From the NCBI GenBank assembly GCA_003996215.1, contig QJPP01001606.1:248001-312000 (forward strand): a stretch of 64,000 bases of DNA. The letters run 5' to 3'. The notes beneath the pieces were generated by a model. That model did not search any database. It saw nothing but the letters and a program-made list of their open reading frames with translations, and was not told where the DNA came from. Each line of letters starts with the position of its first letter. The first letter of the stretch is position 1. The DNA is from Jaltomata sinuosa. Its lineage: Eukaryota > Streptophyta > Magnoliopsida > Solanales > Solanaceae. The translations under genes were made by a program, and so were the position numbers. Positions 20,360 through 32,177 of the stretch are shown here, one piece after another.

Positions 20360-23300
20360 TGTCACGACCCGATTTCTTGGTCATGATGGCACCTACAATC
20401 CCCCCAATAGGAGAACCAATCCCCGTAGCCCAGGATAGTTAGTAATAGGCTACTATCTACAAATAAGTGGAAGAACAGTTTAATAAGAAAAAGTAAGGGA
20501 ACAAGATGAAGAGAATAGATAGCAGGAATATATATATACATATGCGGAAACTAAATCAAACCCCAAGACCTGGTATCATAGTATAGAGCCAGACTACATA
20601 TAAGTAGTACAAACGATCCAAAACAACGTATACAGATGTCTCCGAATGGTAATAGAGTACATAAAGCAAAAGATAAATTAAAGCTAAGCTCTGATCGCCA
20701 AGAGCTCACCCTCAGTCTGAAGTAGTCCCCAACAGATCTCCAAGCACGAATCACAGCGATCTAACGGCGATGGCCCATGCTAGGATCTGCACCAAAAGAT
20801 GCAGGGGGTAGGGTGAGCACCAAATGCGAAGCATAAGGTACCCAGTAGGTATCATAGGTCGACTGGGCACATATAAGATAAAAGCGTAGTAACAGACAAA
20901 ATAGAAGCAAGTAGTCACAGAAATCAACAAAAGGTACACAGGAACTATCCCAGAAGGAAGTCAACAGAACCACATGTGAGGCCAGAAAGCAGAATATATA
21001 CACCATAGGCACAGGTGAAAGTAAGAAACAATGCACCTGGGGTCCTTGCAATAACAGTGTATACATAATAAGTTTACGAAATAGACGATATACCGGTAAC
21101 CTCAAGTGTAAGAGGAAGAGGGAAAGAGTAATGATAGGCATGCTCAGAGACAGGAATTAAACTCAACTAATCATATCAATCTCAAATCCAGAAGCTAACA
21201 GCCTAGCAGTAACCAATTTCATACTTAACCGTAACAGGGAACGATTCTGTAAGTAAATAGCAAGAGTCTACCTACAGTCCCCCGGCCGCCCATACAACCG
21301 AGGAACACAAACAAGTGAAAACAAACCCTCCGGCATCCCATACTACCGGAGCGTACAATCAACAAACAACAAACAAGGGTGGAGCCTAAAACAATGAATG
21401 ATATGATGCATGAAGTTCTCAAGTGAAATGGTATCTCTGTATGTACCTCCTCCGGTGCCGATCCAGCCCAGCAGGTAGGTTCCATGGAAGGACATTTCCC
21501 GTATACCTCTACTCTTCCATATACCCTTCCTCCAAGACACGCATCCCGAAGCCCCAGGCCCGGATGGCAAGGTCCATGGAGGTCCCCGACCCCATACTAA
21601 AACTCAGTATAAAAACATGTAATCTGGAAGCAAGGCCGGGTTCAAGATAGAGACCCAGTCTCGAATATGCAAGCCCATACCCTGTCCAGGACTAAAGTAG
21701 TGGTAAAATATCTCAAAAACCCCTCAAAGGGTGCCCGGGCATAACTGGGTCTAAACAGTAGAAATTCATCTCAGGTGCTCGGTCCGACCGAGGCTAAAAT
21801 CATCTCAAGTACCAAGAAAACTCAACTAGCACCCCGACCCTGCCGAGTCTAGCGTTAATCATAAAACTGGTGATATAAATCACAATTTTACCTTCTTTTA
21901 CCTAAGAATATTCACAAGTTAAATCAAACCATTTCAAATTCATTTCCATCAAAAAGGACCCCCCAGGGCCATGCAAGGTTTAGAAAATAGTGCCAGTAGG
22001 CCCGAAGCAAAAACCATAGTAAAACATGGATAAAACCTCTTTATATGCATGGAAATGGTATGATCAAACACAATAGCTGCCCAACAGCTCACAATCAACC
22101 TATCGACCCTGCACAGGCCCATAGCTATTCAACAAGCATAACCAGCCTAGAAAGATAATTCTATTCCCCGGATGCACGAACATTCCCAATATCCCACCTT
22201 CTATGTTCCAGAGTCAACAAGGCCTCACAGGACCACAAGGGTAAGTAAAATTTATCGGCAAGTACTACAAGCAACGGAGGAACAAAAGTAGGCGGACATG
22301 AATAAAACGGTCAAGGTCTGTGGTACCAACCTAATAATCCAACCCAAGGATGCCAGCTAGTAAAATTTTATCCGATATATTCTAATTATAATGAGTTTAA
22401 ACCATAACCTACTTTCCGTCCAATGACAAGTTGCTAGGACGACGATGTCCAAGCTCGAACCACTCCAAGAAGCTCCAAAATGACAAAAATACCTTCCAAC
22501 GAACGTTCGAATGCCCGTAGTTCCTTCATGGAAATTGTTCCTTACGTCCTAAGCTTCACAAACACTATATATACGCAGCTTATACTCACCTATAAATAGT
22601 TCATAATTAAGCTTAAATCGACAGATTTCCCAAAAGAATCATAACTTAACGAAACATCCGTAGAATTTCATAAAAACGATCATAAAAGAGCCCCGAGATG
22701 GTCACCTTAGCAAACCAAGTGTAAAGCTTGAATAAACACCAAGAAATACCAATTCCTATCTTTTGAAACTAGCTCCAAACGTGGTTTATCGAAGGGGAAA
22801 GTGGCTTCCACGCATAGAGGTCGCGTTTCTAGGCACCCAGACAAATTTTAGCGATAGAAATCACCAAAAATGCACCTTGATCACTCAAGAAATCTCTTGG
22901 AATCCTCCCTTATGTTTTCTCTCTGTTTTAGAACTGAAATGGCATTTTAAAACGTGAATTGGAGGCTTTAAATCAATTTTGACCCGACCCGGTTCGCGAC
23001 CCGGTTTCTGCCAGACAGTCCGCGGTAAAAAAGTTATACTTTTTACTCCAACATCGGTTGGACGTGAGGTTTTGTGTGTTGCAAACTAGACTCGTAGACC
23101 TTCGATTTGGTAGGTTGGGGGACTTCTAACTTATTATATATTGAGAGAAAAGCTCTGAGACATTTGACCCAAAGTCCAGAAAATTTATTAAAGAAACTTA
23201 CGATAACTTTTGCCGATTTGCTTGACTTCAAAACTTATCATACGACCATAAAGACCAAACAAACGACCCGGGCACCAAACTACTGATCCCGACAAGCCTT

Positions 23301-23381
23301 AAATGACTTGGGGCCACTATAAACAAGCTCTAACGATACAAGAAAGGTGAAAACTCATAAATGACCGAAAGGGTCATTACA
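20360..23381 (-). mobile_element. Solo LTR of the TGTAATGACCC Gypsy family, perfect duplication
   Basis: On the plus strand it starts TGTCACGACCCGATTTC and ends GGGTCATTACA, i.e. minus-strand TGTAATGACCC...GTGACA. It is flanked by the identical 5-mer ATACT at 20355-20359 and 23382-23386. There is no internal sequence, primer binding site or polypurine tract, which defines a solo LTR left by recombination between two LTRs. Length is 3022 bp. Small open frames inside are chance. Confidence 0.93.
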
Positions 23382-23386
23382 ATACT

Positions 23387-23690
23387 GTGATACCAATTTA
23401 TTTTACAAAATTGGACTAACATTGATCGATTTTATTTAAAATTAAAACAAAATTATTTAAGAAAACCGATCGAGATCAATCCATTGTTTGCAAATTTATT
23501 TTTAAAAACTTGATCAAATTCGATCGGTTTTTGGAACCAAAAATCCATAAAACTGAAAAATTGACTAAATTCGATCGGTTTTGCAAAATTTTATTTATTT
23601 TTTATTTTAAAACATCAACCTAATTCAATTAAAAATTTTATGAAAAAAACAATCTGAATAGTACAAAATAAAAGACCAAAAGTCTGAAAC
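23387..23690. repeat. AT-rich DNA with repeated CGATCGG words
   Basis: Words such as AATTCGATCGGTTTT and AAAACCGATCGAGATCAA occur at least four times in both orientations between 23420 and 23590. This could be a decayed small DNA transposon or part of one. No clear terminal repeats with a duplication were found. Confidence 0.5.
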
Positions 23691-23696
23691 TAATAA

Positions 23697-23765
23697 TCAT
23701 CAATGGTCTAGTGATAGAAAAGTATCCTACCATGGTAAAGACAGAATTTGATCCCAGATGGTAGA
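23697..23765 (+). pseudogene. tRNA-Gly(GCC)-like relic, possibly a SINE head
   Basis: The run TGGTCTAGTGATAGAAAAGT, then ATCCTACCATGGTAAAGAC and TTTGATCCCAGATGGTAGA, follows plant tRNA-Gly(GCC) from acceptor to acceptor, including the A box (TGGTCTAGTGRTAGAA) and a B-box-like TTTGATCCC. The anticodon triplet GCC reads ACC. Many differences are C-to-T or G-to-A. No poly-A or short-repeat tail with flanking duplication was identified, so a dead tRNA gene and the 5' part of a SINE remain equally possible. Confidence 0.65.
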
Positions 23766-24375
23766 GTATTCTTGCAAACATGAATTAATTAATGTGAGGT
23801 GTCTAAAGGTCTGGGTTGATTAGAACATGAGTTGAAGGTATATGTCTGTTCAACCAAAAAAACTCTTTCTCTTTCTATCTTTAAGAACTCTCCATGTATT
23901 GTAATTTTTCCCAAATTAGGACAATTTTTCGGATGGAACATCCGACAAATAGCACCCTGAAGCTAGCTATGAAACCCCAATACTTCCAAGCTCTTGGGGA
24001 TAACACCAAGGATGAATTCCATAGAAACCATTGAATGCGACAACAATTGCAACCCCTAAATCCAAAAATCAACAAGGAGATCCTTTTGTCAAGACTCGAT
24101 CACTACTTACAATGACATGTCTACTATTATTTTAAAGCCAAAGACTGCTACAAAGTCATGGCCTAGGAATGCGATTGACATCCGCGGGTAGATTCTTGAA
24201 AGTCAGACCTCAAATCGATCGTATAAGAGCCTCTTTTTCATAACAACAACCTCTCAAAGGCATGACTAAAGGAGTGTATGATAATCGAAATGTGTTCATC
24301 AATCATACAAATGAGGAAGACTTTAACAATGTTAGATACAAAAGGGTTATGATAATAAACACTATTAAAAAAACC

Positions 24376-24730
24376 CTGAAAAGTGACGGCCAAAAGCGAC
24401 GCTGTCCGTCGCTTTTTTGGTCAAAATCAACAGAAAAATGACGGCCAAAAGCGACAGACACCATTGCTTAAAAATGACGGACAATGATGCAAAGTTGAAA
24501 GCGATGAAGTTTTTTTTATTTTTTTCCAAGAAAGTGACGTTGTCCGTCACTTTGTTCTTGGACCTTAAGAACAAAGAGATGGACAGGGACTCAATTATCC
24601 ATTTCTTTTCTGGAAAAAATTAAATTATTTTTTCCAGAAAAGTGATGCTGTCTGTCGCTTTTCTGTAAATTTTTTAAAAAAAAATTCAAAAAAAGTGACA
24701 GACAAATGAGTCCCTATCCGTCGCTTTTTT
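24376..24730. repeat. CACTA left subterminal repeats
   Basis: At least eight copies of GTGACGG/AAGCGAC and the reverse GTCCGTCGCTTTT occur here, several paired as short hairpins (for example AAAAGCGACG...CGTCGCTTTT at 24390-24420). Such repeats are the usual transposase-binding sites of CACTA elements. Confidence 0.85.
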
Positions 24731-25009
24731 GCCTTTTTCCAGCTATAGAAATCTGCATTTTCAATATGTACCACCTGTCATTTACAAAACTATTTTAAAT
24801 ACAGCCCAAACCAACACTAACTGCTACCACAATATTCATAAAGAAACTACAACATCAACAAGAAACTAAATATGAAGTAAAACATTCATTAAACATATGA
24901 AAGATCCACCAAAAGGATCTACAAAGTGTTTCAAAACATAAAAGAAGTTTAAGATTATAAACAAAGTATCAAAATACTAATGCAAACTAAAAGAAAGTCA
25001 ATCTAAGGA

Positions 25010-25860
25010 GTACTCTTTACAAACTCCTCTCCATCACTACCCTCAGTTATATCATCGGCAATCAATTAGGATATATATTCACTTGCTCTTTGAGAGATTC
25101 TACGGTCTTGCACATATCTTTATCTTTCTTCATCTGTTGTCTCTCAAAATCTATCAAGGCACGCATAATTAGTAGTGTGATCTGCTGCAATATATGTGCA
25201 ATGTGAACATCATCACCTGATGACATCTGTATATAAATTTACATCAAAATATATAAAGAAAATCATAAGTATTAAAGAAAATCATAATCATAAGTAGTAA
25301 AGAAATAAAAATCATAACCATAAGTATAAACAAATTTACATACTAGTCTATATTCTCCCAATTTTTGTCCTTGCTTATTTCATTTTTATCAGTCTCTCAT
25401 TCTTCCTCATTAGTTGTTTCATTTTCATCATCTCATTCTTCCTCCTCAGTTATTTATTCCTCAATATTTGTGCTGACAATTATATCATCATCAGAAACTT
25501 CTTCTTATATGCGTTGAGGATGTTCTAGATTGTTTTCCAACTCAACATCCACTGCTTGATGAACAACTGCGATATCATTCTGGTATAACATATCTAACGT
25601 ATTCTCAATCTCAATCCTGCCCATTGGCTTAGTCTTTATGACCATCCACCAATCAGCCTTATCTATACACGATGTGTATGGAGCATAATACACATGCTTA
25701 ATATTTTGTGCAATGATAAAAGGATCATAGCGATCATATTGTCTCGTGTGCTTAACTTCAATTATATTATGTTGTTGATTAACCCTGGTACCTCTATGAG
25801 TAGATACCAGGGTGCTTAACTTTTTTTTTCGGGCCAACCAGGATACCTAACTTCAATAAT
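25010..25860 (-). pseudogene. CACTA transposase C-terminal part (DUF4216-like), broken
   Basis: The 110-codon minus-strand piece at 25505-25837 contains YDRYDPFIIAQNIKHVYYAPY and DWWMVIKTKPMGRIEIE, which I recognise as the DUF4216-type segment found after the catalytic region in TNP2 transposases. Further down, an acidic stretch (25380-25500) and a helical, charged segment (LIDFERQQMKKDKDMCKTVE near 25090-25160) look like the acidic linker and coiled-coil end. Stops interrupt each part. It belongs to the transposase at 26700-28594; the interval 25860-26700 is decayed or intronic. Confidence 0.75.
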
Positions 25861-26699
25861 CTCTTGTATGATACCATAATATTCAACAATTTGGCCATTA
25901 ACGTTGACATCACTTGAATGGACACTCTGCTATTATTAGTTTTTTTATAGTTAGAAACTTCTTAAGTTTGAAACTTAAAACCATTCACACAATACTTAGT
26001 CATCGTCTGAATTTGACTTTCAGCCCCAAGTGCAACATCTCTCACCAATTGTAAATGTTCGACAAAATTATGTTCATAAAAGACCTACAAATTAAATTTT
26101 AGTAAATGAGTATATTATACTTATTGATTCAGTATTAAGAGTAAATGAGTAAATGAGCTTTTATACACTTATATATTCTCTCAGCCAATCAAAAAAGTTC
26201 GTATATATGGCATCATTACCCCATATGCTTGTGAATTTACTGTTAAGTGTATATTGAGATATTTTATTAGTTTAACACTTACTATTTAAATTCATATAAT
26301 TTGATAACACAATTCAACAAGACTTACTTAAGATATGGTTGAATCTCAGGAAAATTGAGCAATATATGTGTCACAGTTGATTTCTTTTCAATACTAGTGA
26401 AACCTTGACTTTGACATTTTATAGATCCTCATCCAGGTTGATTAAAAATTGAAATCGGTTCAAACGTAGGATCCTATCACCATCATCATTGCAATTGGCC
26501 CTATATCTCTTACGTGGCACTATATTCTCGAAGTAGTAAGAACAAAAATGAGTAGTTTCTCTTGTAAGATAAGATTGACAAATTGATCCTATGATCTTTC
26601 CCCTTTGCTTAATAGTTTATTTGCACTTATCAATTATCCCGTATAATTACATGTTAGTAATTGATATATAATATGTTTAAGAAAGAATAACAAAAACAA

Positions 26700-28594
26700 T
26701 AAAGGATCATTACCTCTTGAATGGATACATCCACCTTGTTTGAATTGGGCCCACAAGGAGTGCCTCTTCTATAAGGTGAATTGGAAGATGCTCCATCACA
26801 TAAAAAACGTCACATGGAAAGGTCTTCTCCAACTTAGTGGTGATGACATGAATATTTTGCTGCATCCTTTCCAAGATACTCTCCAACAAAGTGTTAGAAC
26901 AAAAATATTTAAAAAACAGACTTATCTCTGTGATTGATTTCCATATCTTGTTGGAAAGGTGGCTAAATGCGATAGGAAGCAAAGTTTTCATAAAAATATG
27001 ACAATCATGGATTTTCATACCAATCAATTTTCCTTCATTCATATCTGTCCTCTTTCCCAAATTTGAAGCATAGTCCTTGGGCATTCTCAAATTCTTCAGC
27101 CACTCACAAATTTCTTATTTCTCATCCAATGTGAATAAAAAACTTGCCTTGGGCTTAACCACTTTATCATTTCCCATTTTCTGCAACCACAACTCCTTTC
27201 TTCTACAATATTCCTTTAAGTCCATTCTAGCTTTTGGATTGTCTTTTGTCTTGCCTTTAACATCCATCACTGTGTTGAACAAATTGTCAATTTTTTTTTC
27301 AATGTGTATCACATCAAGATTATGTCGTAGAAGATTATCCTTCCAATATAGTAACTCTCAAAATATGTTTTGTTTGATCCAATTATGTTCAACACCATAT
27401 CCAAGAAGTCTAGAACTCTCTCTCAAATCTATAATTTTAGAAAACTGACTAACCTTCTCCCAAATTTGATGCCCTGAAAGTGATGGAGGTGGCGGATCAT
27501 TTTCAATCTTATTCTTTCTAAATGTACTTTTAATCTTTCTAAACTCGTCCATTAGTAAGAACTGACAGTGACAATAAAATTAATAATTATTTTGGCCATG
27601 ATTTAAAGTAAATGCTTTAGTATTTTCTATGCAATACGGGCAACCTAATTTTCCAGCAGTCATCCAAACAGACAGCATCCTATATGTAGGAAAATCATTA
27701 GTAGTCCACATTAATGAATCATGGATAATAAAATTTTACTTAGTTGATATATCGTATGTCACTACACCATCAAACCATAATTATTTTAGCTCATCTATCA
27801 ATAGTTGCAGATAGACATCAATAAAAAAATTTAGATTATGGAGATCAAGGATAGTACAACTTAGGAATATGTAGGGACTTATCATACACATTTTAGGTGG
27901 GAGATTATACGAAGTAAGAAATACAGGCCAGCAAGAATAAGGTGCAGCATTATTAGACAATGGTATAAAACCATCTGCACATAATCCCAATCTAACATTT
28001 CTTGATTCCCTAGCAAAATCAGGATATGTTCTATGAAAATGCTTTCAAGCTTCTCCATCTGATGGATGAGACAAGACACTCAGTGGACTTTTATTTTCAT
28101 GGTGCCATCTCATATGTGGGGAAAAACTCATTGATGCATATAACCTCTTTAACTTAAGTATACGGGGTAGATAGTGCATCGCCTTAATTGGAACTATCTT
28201 TTCACCGGGAGTCCGCTCCTACCGAGCATGTCCACAAAAATTATAATTGTAAATATGATCATCATACTTATAGAGCAATATGCAACCATTTATATAACAA
28301 TGAATGCAATCATATGACAATCCTAACTTGGCAACTAATTTATTTGCTTCATATAAATTCTTAGGTATCTTCAACTCCGGATTATTAACTAATTCCCTCA
28401 TAAAAGATCAACTACAGAGTCCATACAAGCTTGAGGAGCACTTCAATATGATTTGATACTCAATAATCTAACTGCAATTAACAAAGCAGAATGCAGATTC
28501 CCTTCACTTAATGGATGACTACCCTCTTGTAATTATTTATTGAAGCATTTTGCTTCTTCATTAAGAGCTTCTTCTAAATATTGTTCGGGTTTAA
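26700..28594 (-). pseudogene. CACTA TNP2-type transposase core (Transposase_21 and DUF4218), broken
   Basis: Catalyses excision and insertion of CACTA elements. Read from the right: KLGLSYDCIHCYINGCILLY (~28270-28340), FCGHAR, LPRILKLKRLYAS, MRWHHENKSPLSVLSHPSDGE (~28060-28120), NVRLGLCADGFIPLSNNAAP (~27990), YSCWPVFLTSYNLPP, then MLSVWMTAGKLGCPYC (~27640). This is the Transposase_21 region. DUF4218 follows at 26710-27090 with KIHDCHIFMKTLLPIAFSHL, ITEISLFFKYFC and VMEHLPIHLIEEALLVGP. Stops and frameshifts occur throughout. The first ~150 residues expected upstream are cut off at 28594 by the Gypsy LTR and do not resume after 34340. Confidence 0.92.
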
Positions 28595-31500
28595 TGTAAT
28601 GACCCTTCCTGTCATTCTCGCATTTTCACTTTCATTGTACTGTTAGAGATTGCCTATAGAAGACCCAAGTTATATATGACTTATTGGGATCAGTGGTTTG
28701 GTGCCCAAGCCATTCGTTAGATCGTTATGACTATTTCCCTGTTTTAGAGCTTTAACTTAGGAAATCATTGACTTTAGTCAACATTCTTAGCAAGCATGCT
28801 CGGAATCAAATTTTGATAGTTCCATTAGCTCTGGACCATGGATTTGGTCTAGTTGGACCCTTAGTCGGGTTTTGGGAGATTTCAGTTTAGTTTTCTCTCA
28901 CTTTATGAGATTTCTGCCTAGTTAAACTTGGAAGTTTGACTTTGATCAACATTCAGAGAAGACAACCACATATAAGAATTCTATCAGTGATGTTAGCTCT
29001 GGAATGTCGACTTTGGACTAGAGGGATCTTTGGTTTGGGTTATGAGGCATCTGGACTCGTTTTAGGCCTTGGGTTTCATTTTGGAAAAGTTGGCCATTTG
29101 GGTGTGGGGTTCAATTTTCATAATCGACCTCCGTTAGGTATTTTATTGATTCCATTGAGTCTGTAATGTTATTTTTGGTTGAGTAGCATAGTTTATTTGC
29201 ATTTACGAGACCCTAGATGAATCTCGAGTGTCCATCCGATGACATTTTAGCCATGGCAAATTGCTGGTTGCTGGTGGCTGTTGCAACACCAGCCAAGACA
29301 TTGCCCATACGTAAGTAGGTTGTGTGCACGTAGAAGGCAAACCATCCCTTCCCTCCTTTCCCTTCACCTGCACGATAGCTAGGCTGCGTGCGCGTGCCCG
29401 TGCGCTAGCTTGCCACTTGGCCTGGCCTCCACCTTCCCTTGATGTGCACGTTTGCCTGGCTTTGTGCATAGGGACTTGGCCGCGTGCGCATAGGCATTGC
29501 CTGGCAGCCTATATATTGCCTTCTTCTCTTCCATTCTAAAAATTCCCAAAAGCATTTTCTCCATTGTTCTTGAGCTCCAAGCTCCCAAATTTTGTGTGGG
29601 AGCATCCATAAGTGTTGGGGGGATTATTCCCATATCCATGATCGATTCCTTGCCGTAAATTGTATGTTTTCTCCTCTTTAATTATGCTAATTTCTTTGTT
29701 TGATTTCTAATTTATTCTTGGGGTGTTGGGGCTATTTTAGGCCCTTCCTTTACCCATTTTCTGCTCAATTTTCGAGCATGTGCTCTTGGTAACATTGGAA
29801 ACCTTGTGGTAACTTTTATTTCCAGTTTTGGGTTATGGGGTGTACGGACCCGCTTTTGACCCAGATTTTAACCCGACTAAATTATTAGCATTATGGATAT
29901 TGTTACTTTTGTTTTGATAAGTAGATTATGTTCTTGATAGTTTGATTGCTATTGGGGGCTTCTCGGAGTAGTTCAGGCTTGGGAGACGGCATTCCAATAG
30001 CTTTTCATCGGACGCCAGGTAGGTTACGGCTTATCCACCTTAGACTTTGCGTATATAGAATATAATTGTACTATTTTAGATTCTTTGGGTTGGGTTTACT
30101 AGGTTGGCACCCCAGACCTTGCCCACTTTCTTCGGCCTGTACTTACTTCCTACATTTTGCTTTAGTATTTGAGCTAGTTGGTAGCAATACCTCTTGCTGC
30201 CCCTTGTGGCCTTTGTATATGCCCATGGACCATAGTTGTGGGGTATTTAGGAAATGCCTTTGACTCCCGGACATTTATTCACGTTTATGAGCTGGTTATC
30301 TGTGCTGTAGAGTGGATTTAGCCTATGTAGGGCCAAAGGTTAATTATGATCTATTGATCTATTGGTTGTATTTGATCTTATTATCATCATCATGCAAGGA
30401 GTTTTTTGCATTGATTTATCACTACTATGACTGCAGGCCTATCTATCACCAGTTTTTTAAACCTTGCATGTACCCAAGGGCCTATTTTCGACTATAAAAT
30501 GCCAATAAATGGATTTAAACTAGTTTTTTGGATTTTCTTGAGATAAAAGAGGTTTTATGATGGTTTTTCCCACAAACACTAGACTCGGCTGGTTCAGAGT
30601 TCTAGACATGATTTTCTACTATTTTTGAACTGATACTAGACTCGACCAGGCTAGAGTGCTAGACATGATTTTCTACTGATTTTAATGTGATACTAGGCTC
30701 GGCTGGGCCGGAGTGCTAGACATGACTTTTTCTACTGATTTTAGACCTGAACAGATTCTGGGCATAGAGATTGAGATACTAAGAGTTTGTATGCAGTCGC
30801 AAAGACCTTTGTGGACCTTGTCAATCCAGACTAGGGGCTACGAATTGCGAGTGCCAAAGGAGGGGTATATGGGAGAGTAGAGGTATATGCAAGAAGCCTT
30901 CCATGGGTCCTACCCTCTGAGCCTATGGGTGCCGGATGAGGTGCATATGGTACCACTGGCATGGCATATGATATCATACATTGTTTGCATGGTTCCACCC
31001 CTGTTTGCTATTTGTTGAGTGTACGCTCCGATAGTATGGGATGCCGGAGGGTTTGTTTTCAATTGTATGTTTTCCTCGGGTGTATGGGCGTCTGTTGGGA
31101 CTGTAAGTTCACTTGCTCCTATTATTGTACTTGTTAGTTTACCTTTCCAATCATTCTTACCTTATGAGTTGTATTGTTAACATGATTATGTTTAGTTGCA
31201 TTTCCTCCTTCCCCTTTTATTTGAGGTTACTGGTATACTGCTATGTTCGTTAAACTTTCTGTATATATTGTTATTGCAAGGACCCAAGTGCATTATGTAC
31301 TCTTTCACCTGTGCTCTGTGATATATCTTCTGTGGCTAGTATAGTATACTTGTATTCTCCTTGCCTTCTATCTGTTGGTAGCTTTCGTGTGTTTTCCTCT
31401 ATTTGTTTATGTGACTACTTCCTTCTTATCTTCTAATTACTACTTTTATATTTTATATATGCTCAATCGGCCTATGATGCTTACTGGGTACCCATTGCTT

Positions 31501-31966
31501 TGCAATTGGTGCTCATACTATACTTCTGCATCTTCTAGTGTAGATCTGAGTGTGAGCTATCGCTATCGATGCATGGAGACTCGTGCAATGCTTTTGTACA
31601 TCCGAGAGTTAGGGTGAGCTCCTGATGACTGAGGCTTGGCTTTTATCTCTTCTTTGGCCTTATGTACTCTTTTGCTATTCAGAGACAGTTGTATATTCTT
31701 ATTTTGTACACTCTTGTACTATGCACTTTTTAGTAGTGGCTTCTATACTATGATACCAGGTCGTGGGATTGTTTAGCTTCTGTATATACATATTTTAAGT
31801 TGTCTCCTCTTTTTATGTCTTTTTTACATTCTTCCACTTACTATTTTTCTTGTGCATGCTTCACTTCGATAGTAGCCCATTACTAACCATTCTGATCCAT
31901 GGTGATTGGTACGCTTATAGGGGGATTGTAGGTGCCATCATAACCTTAGAAATTAGGTCGTGACCA
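28595..31966 (+). repeat. 5' LTR of the deleted Gypsy element
   Basis: About 3.37 kb, starting TGTAATGACCCTTCC and ending near GGTCGTGACCA just before the primer binding site. Matches 17068-20357 and, inverted, 20360-23381. It contains a GC-rich block (29230-29500) just before a TATA-like TATATATT; open frames over that block on both strands are a composition effect. Confidence 0.88.
29507..29516 (+). promoter_or_regulatory. TATA-like element of the LTR
   Basis: CTATATATTG occurs about 910 bases into the LTR, the same relative place as TATAAAAGG in the LTR at 17068, and is followed by a pyrimidine-rich leader. Confidence 0.5.
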
Positions 31967-31968
31967 CT

Positions 31969-31980
31969 TGGTATCAGAGC
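31969..31980 (+). promoter_or_regulatory. Primer binding site for initiator tRNA-Met
   Basis: TGGTATCAGAGC, the complement of the 3' end of plant initiator methionine tRNA, lies two bases after the LTR end. Confidence 0.9.
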
Positions 31981-32177
31981 CTAGGTTTATCGGTGTCATC
32001 GATTTAGGAGCCAATATTTAGTAGAGTCCTGCAGATCCGGGCAGAGACGTTTGTACCCTATATTCAGGAGGCTATAGTGGCATTTTAGGAAACATGAATT
32101 TGTTCTTTCTTTTATATCATGCGTCTTATTCTAGATGGTTTCCTGGAATCTCATTTGTTCTATTTACTCTTCCATAG

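Noticed and set aside
20761..21141. 126-codon hydrophobic minus-strand frame that looks like a membrane protein
   Set aside because: It lies wholly inside the solo LTR and recurs in altered form at 46566-47015 in the related LTR; T-rich composition explains the hydrophobic translation.
23697..23765. Functional tRNA gene
   Set aside because: The anticodon stem-loop and T-arm carry many changes, a base is missing, and the acceptor stem does not pair.
29203..29639. Several overlapping open frames on both strands
   Set aside because: They lie in a GC-rich block of an LTR, on both strands at once; the lack of stops is due to composition.
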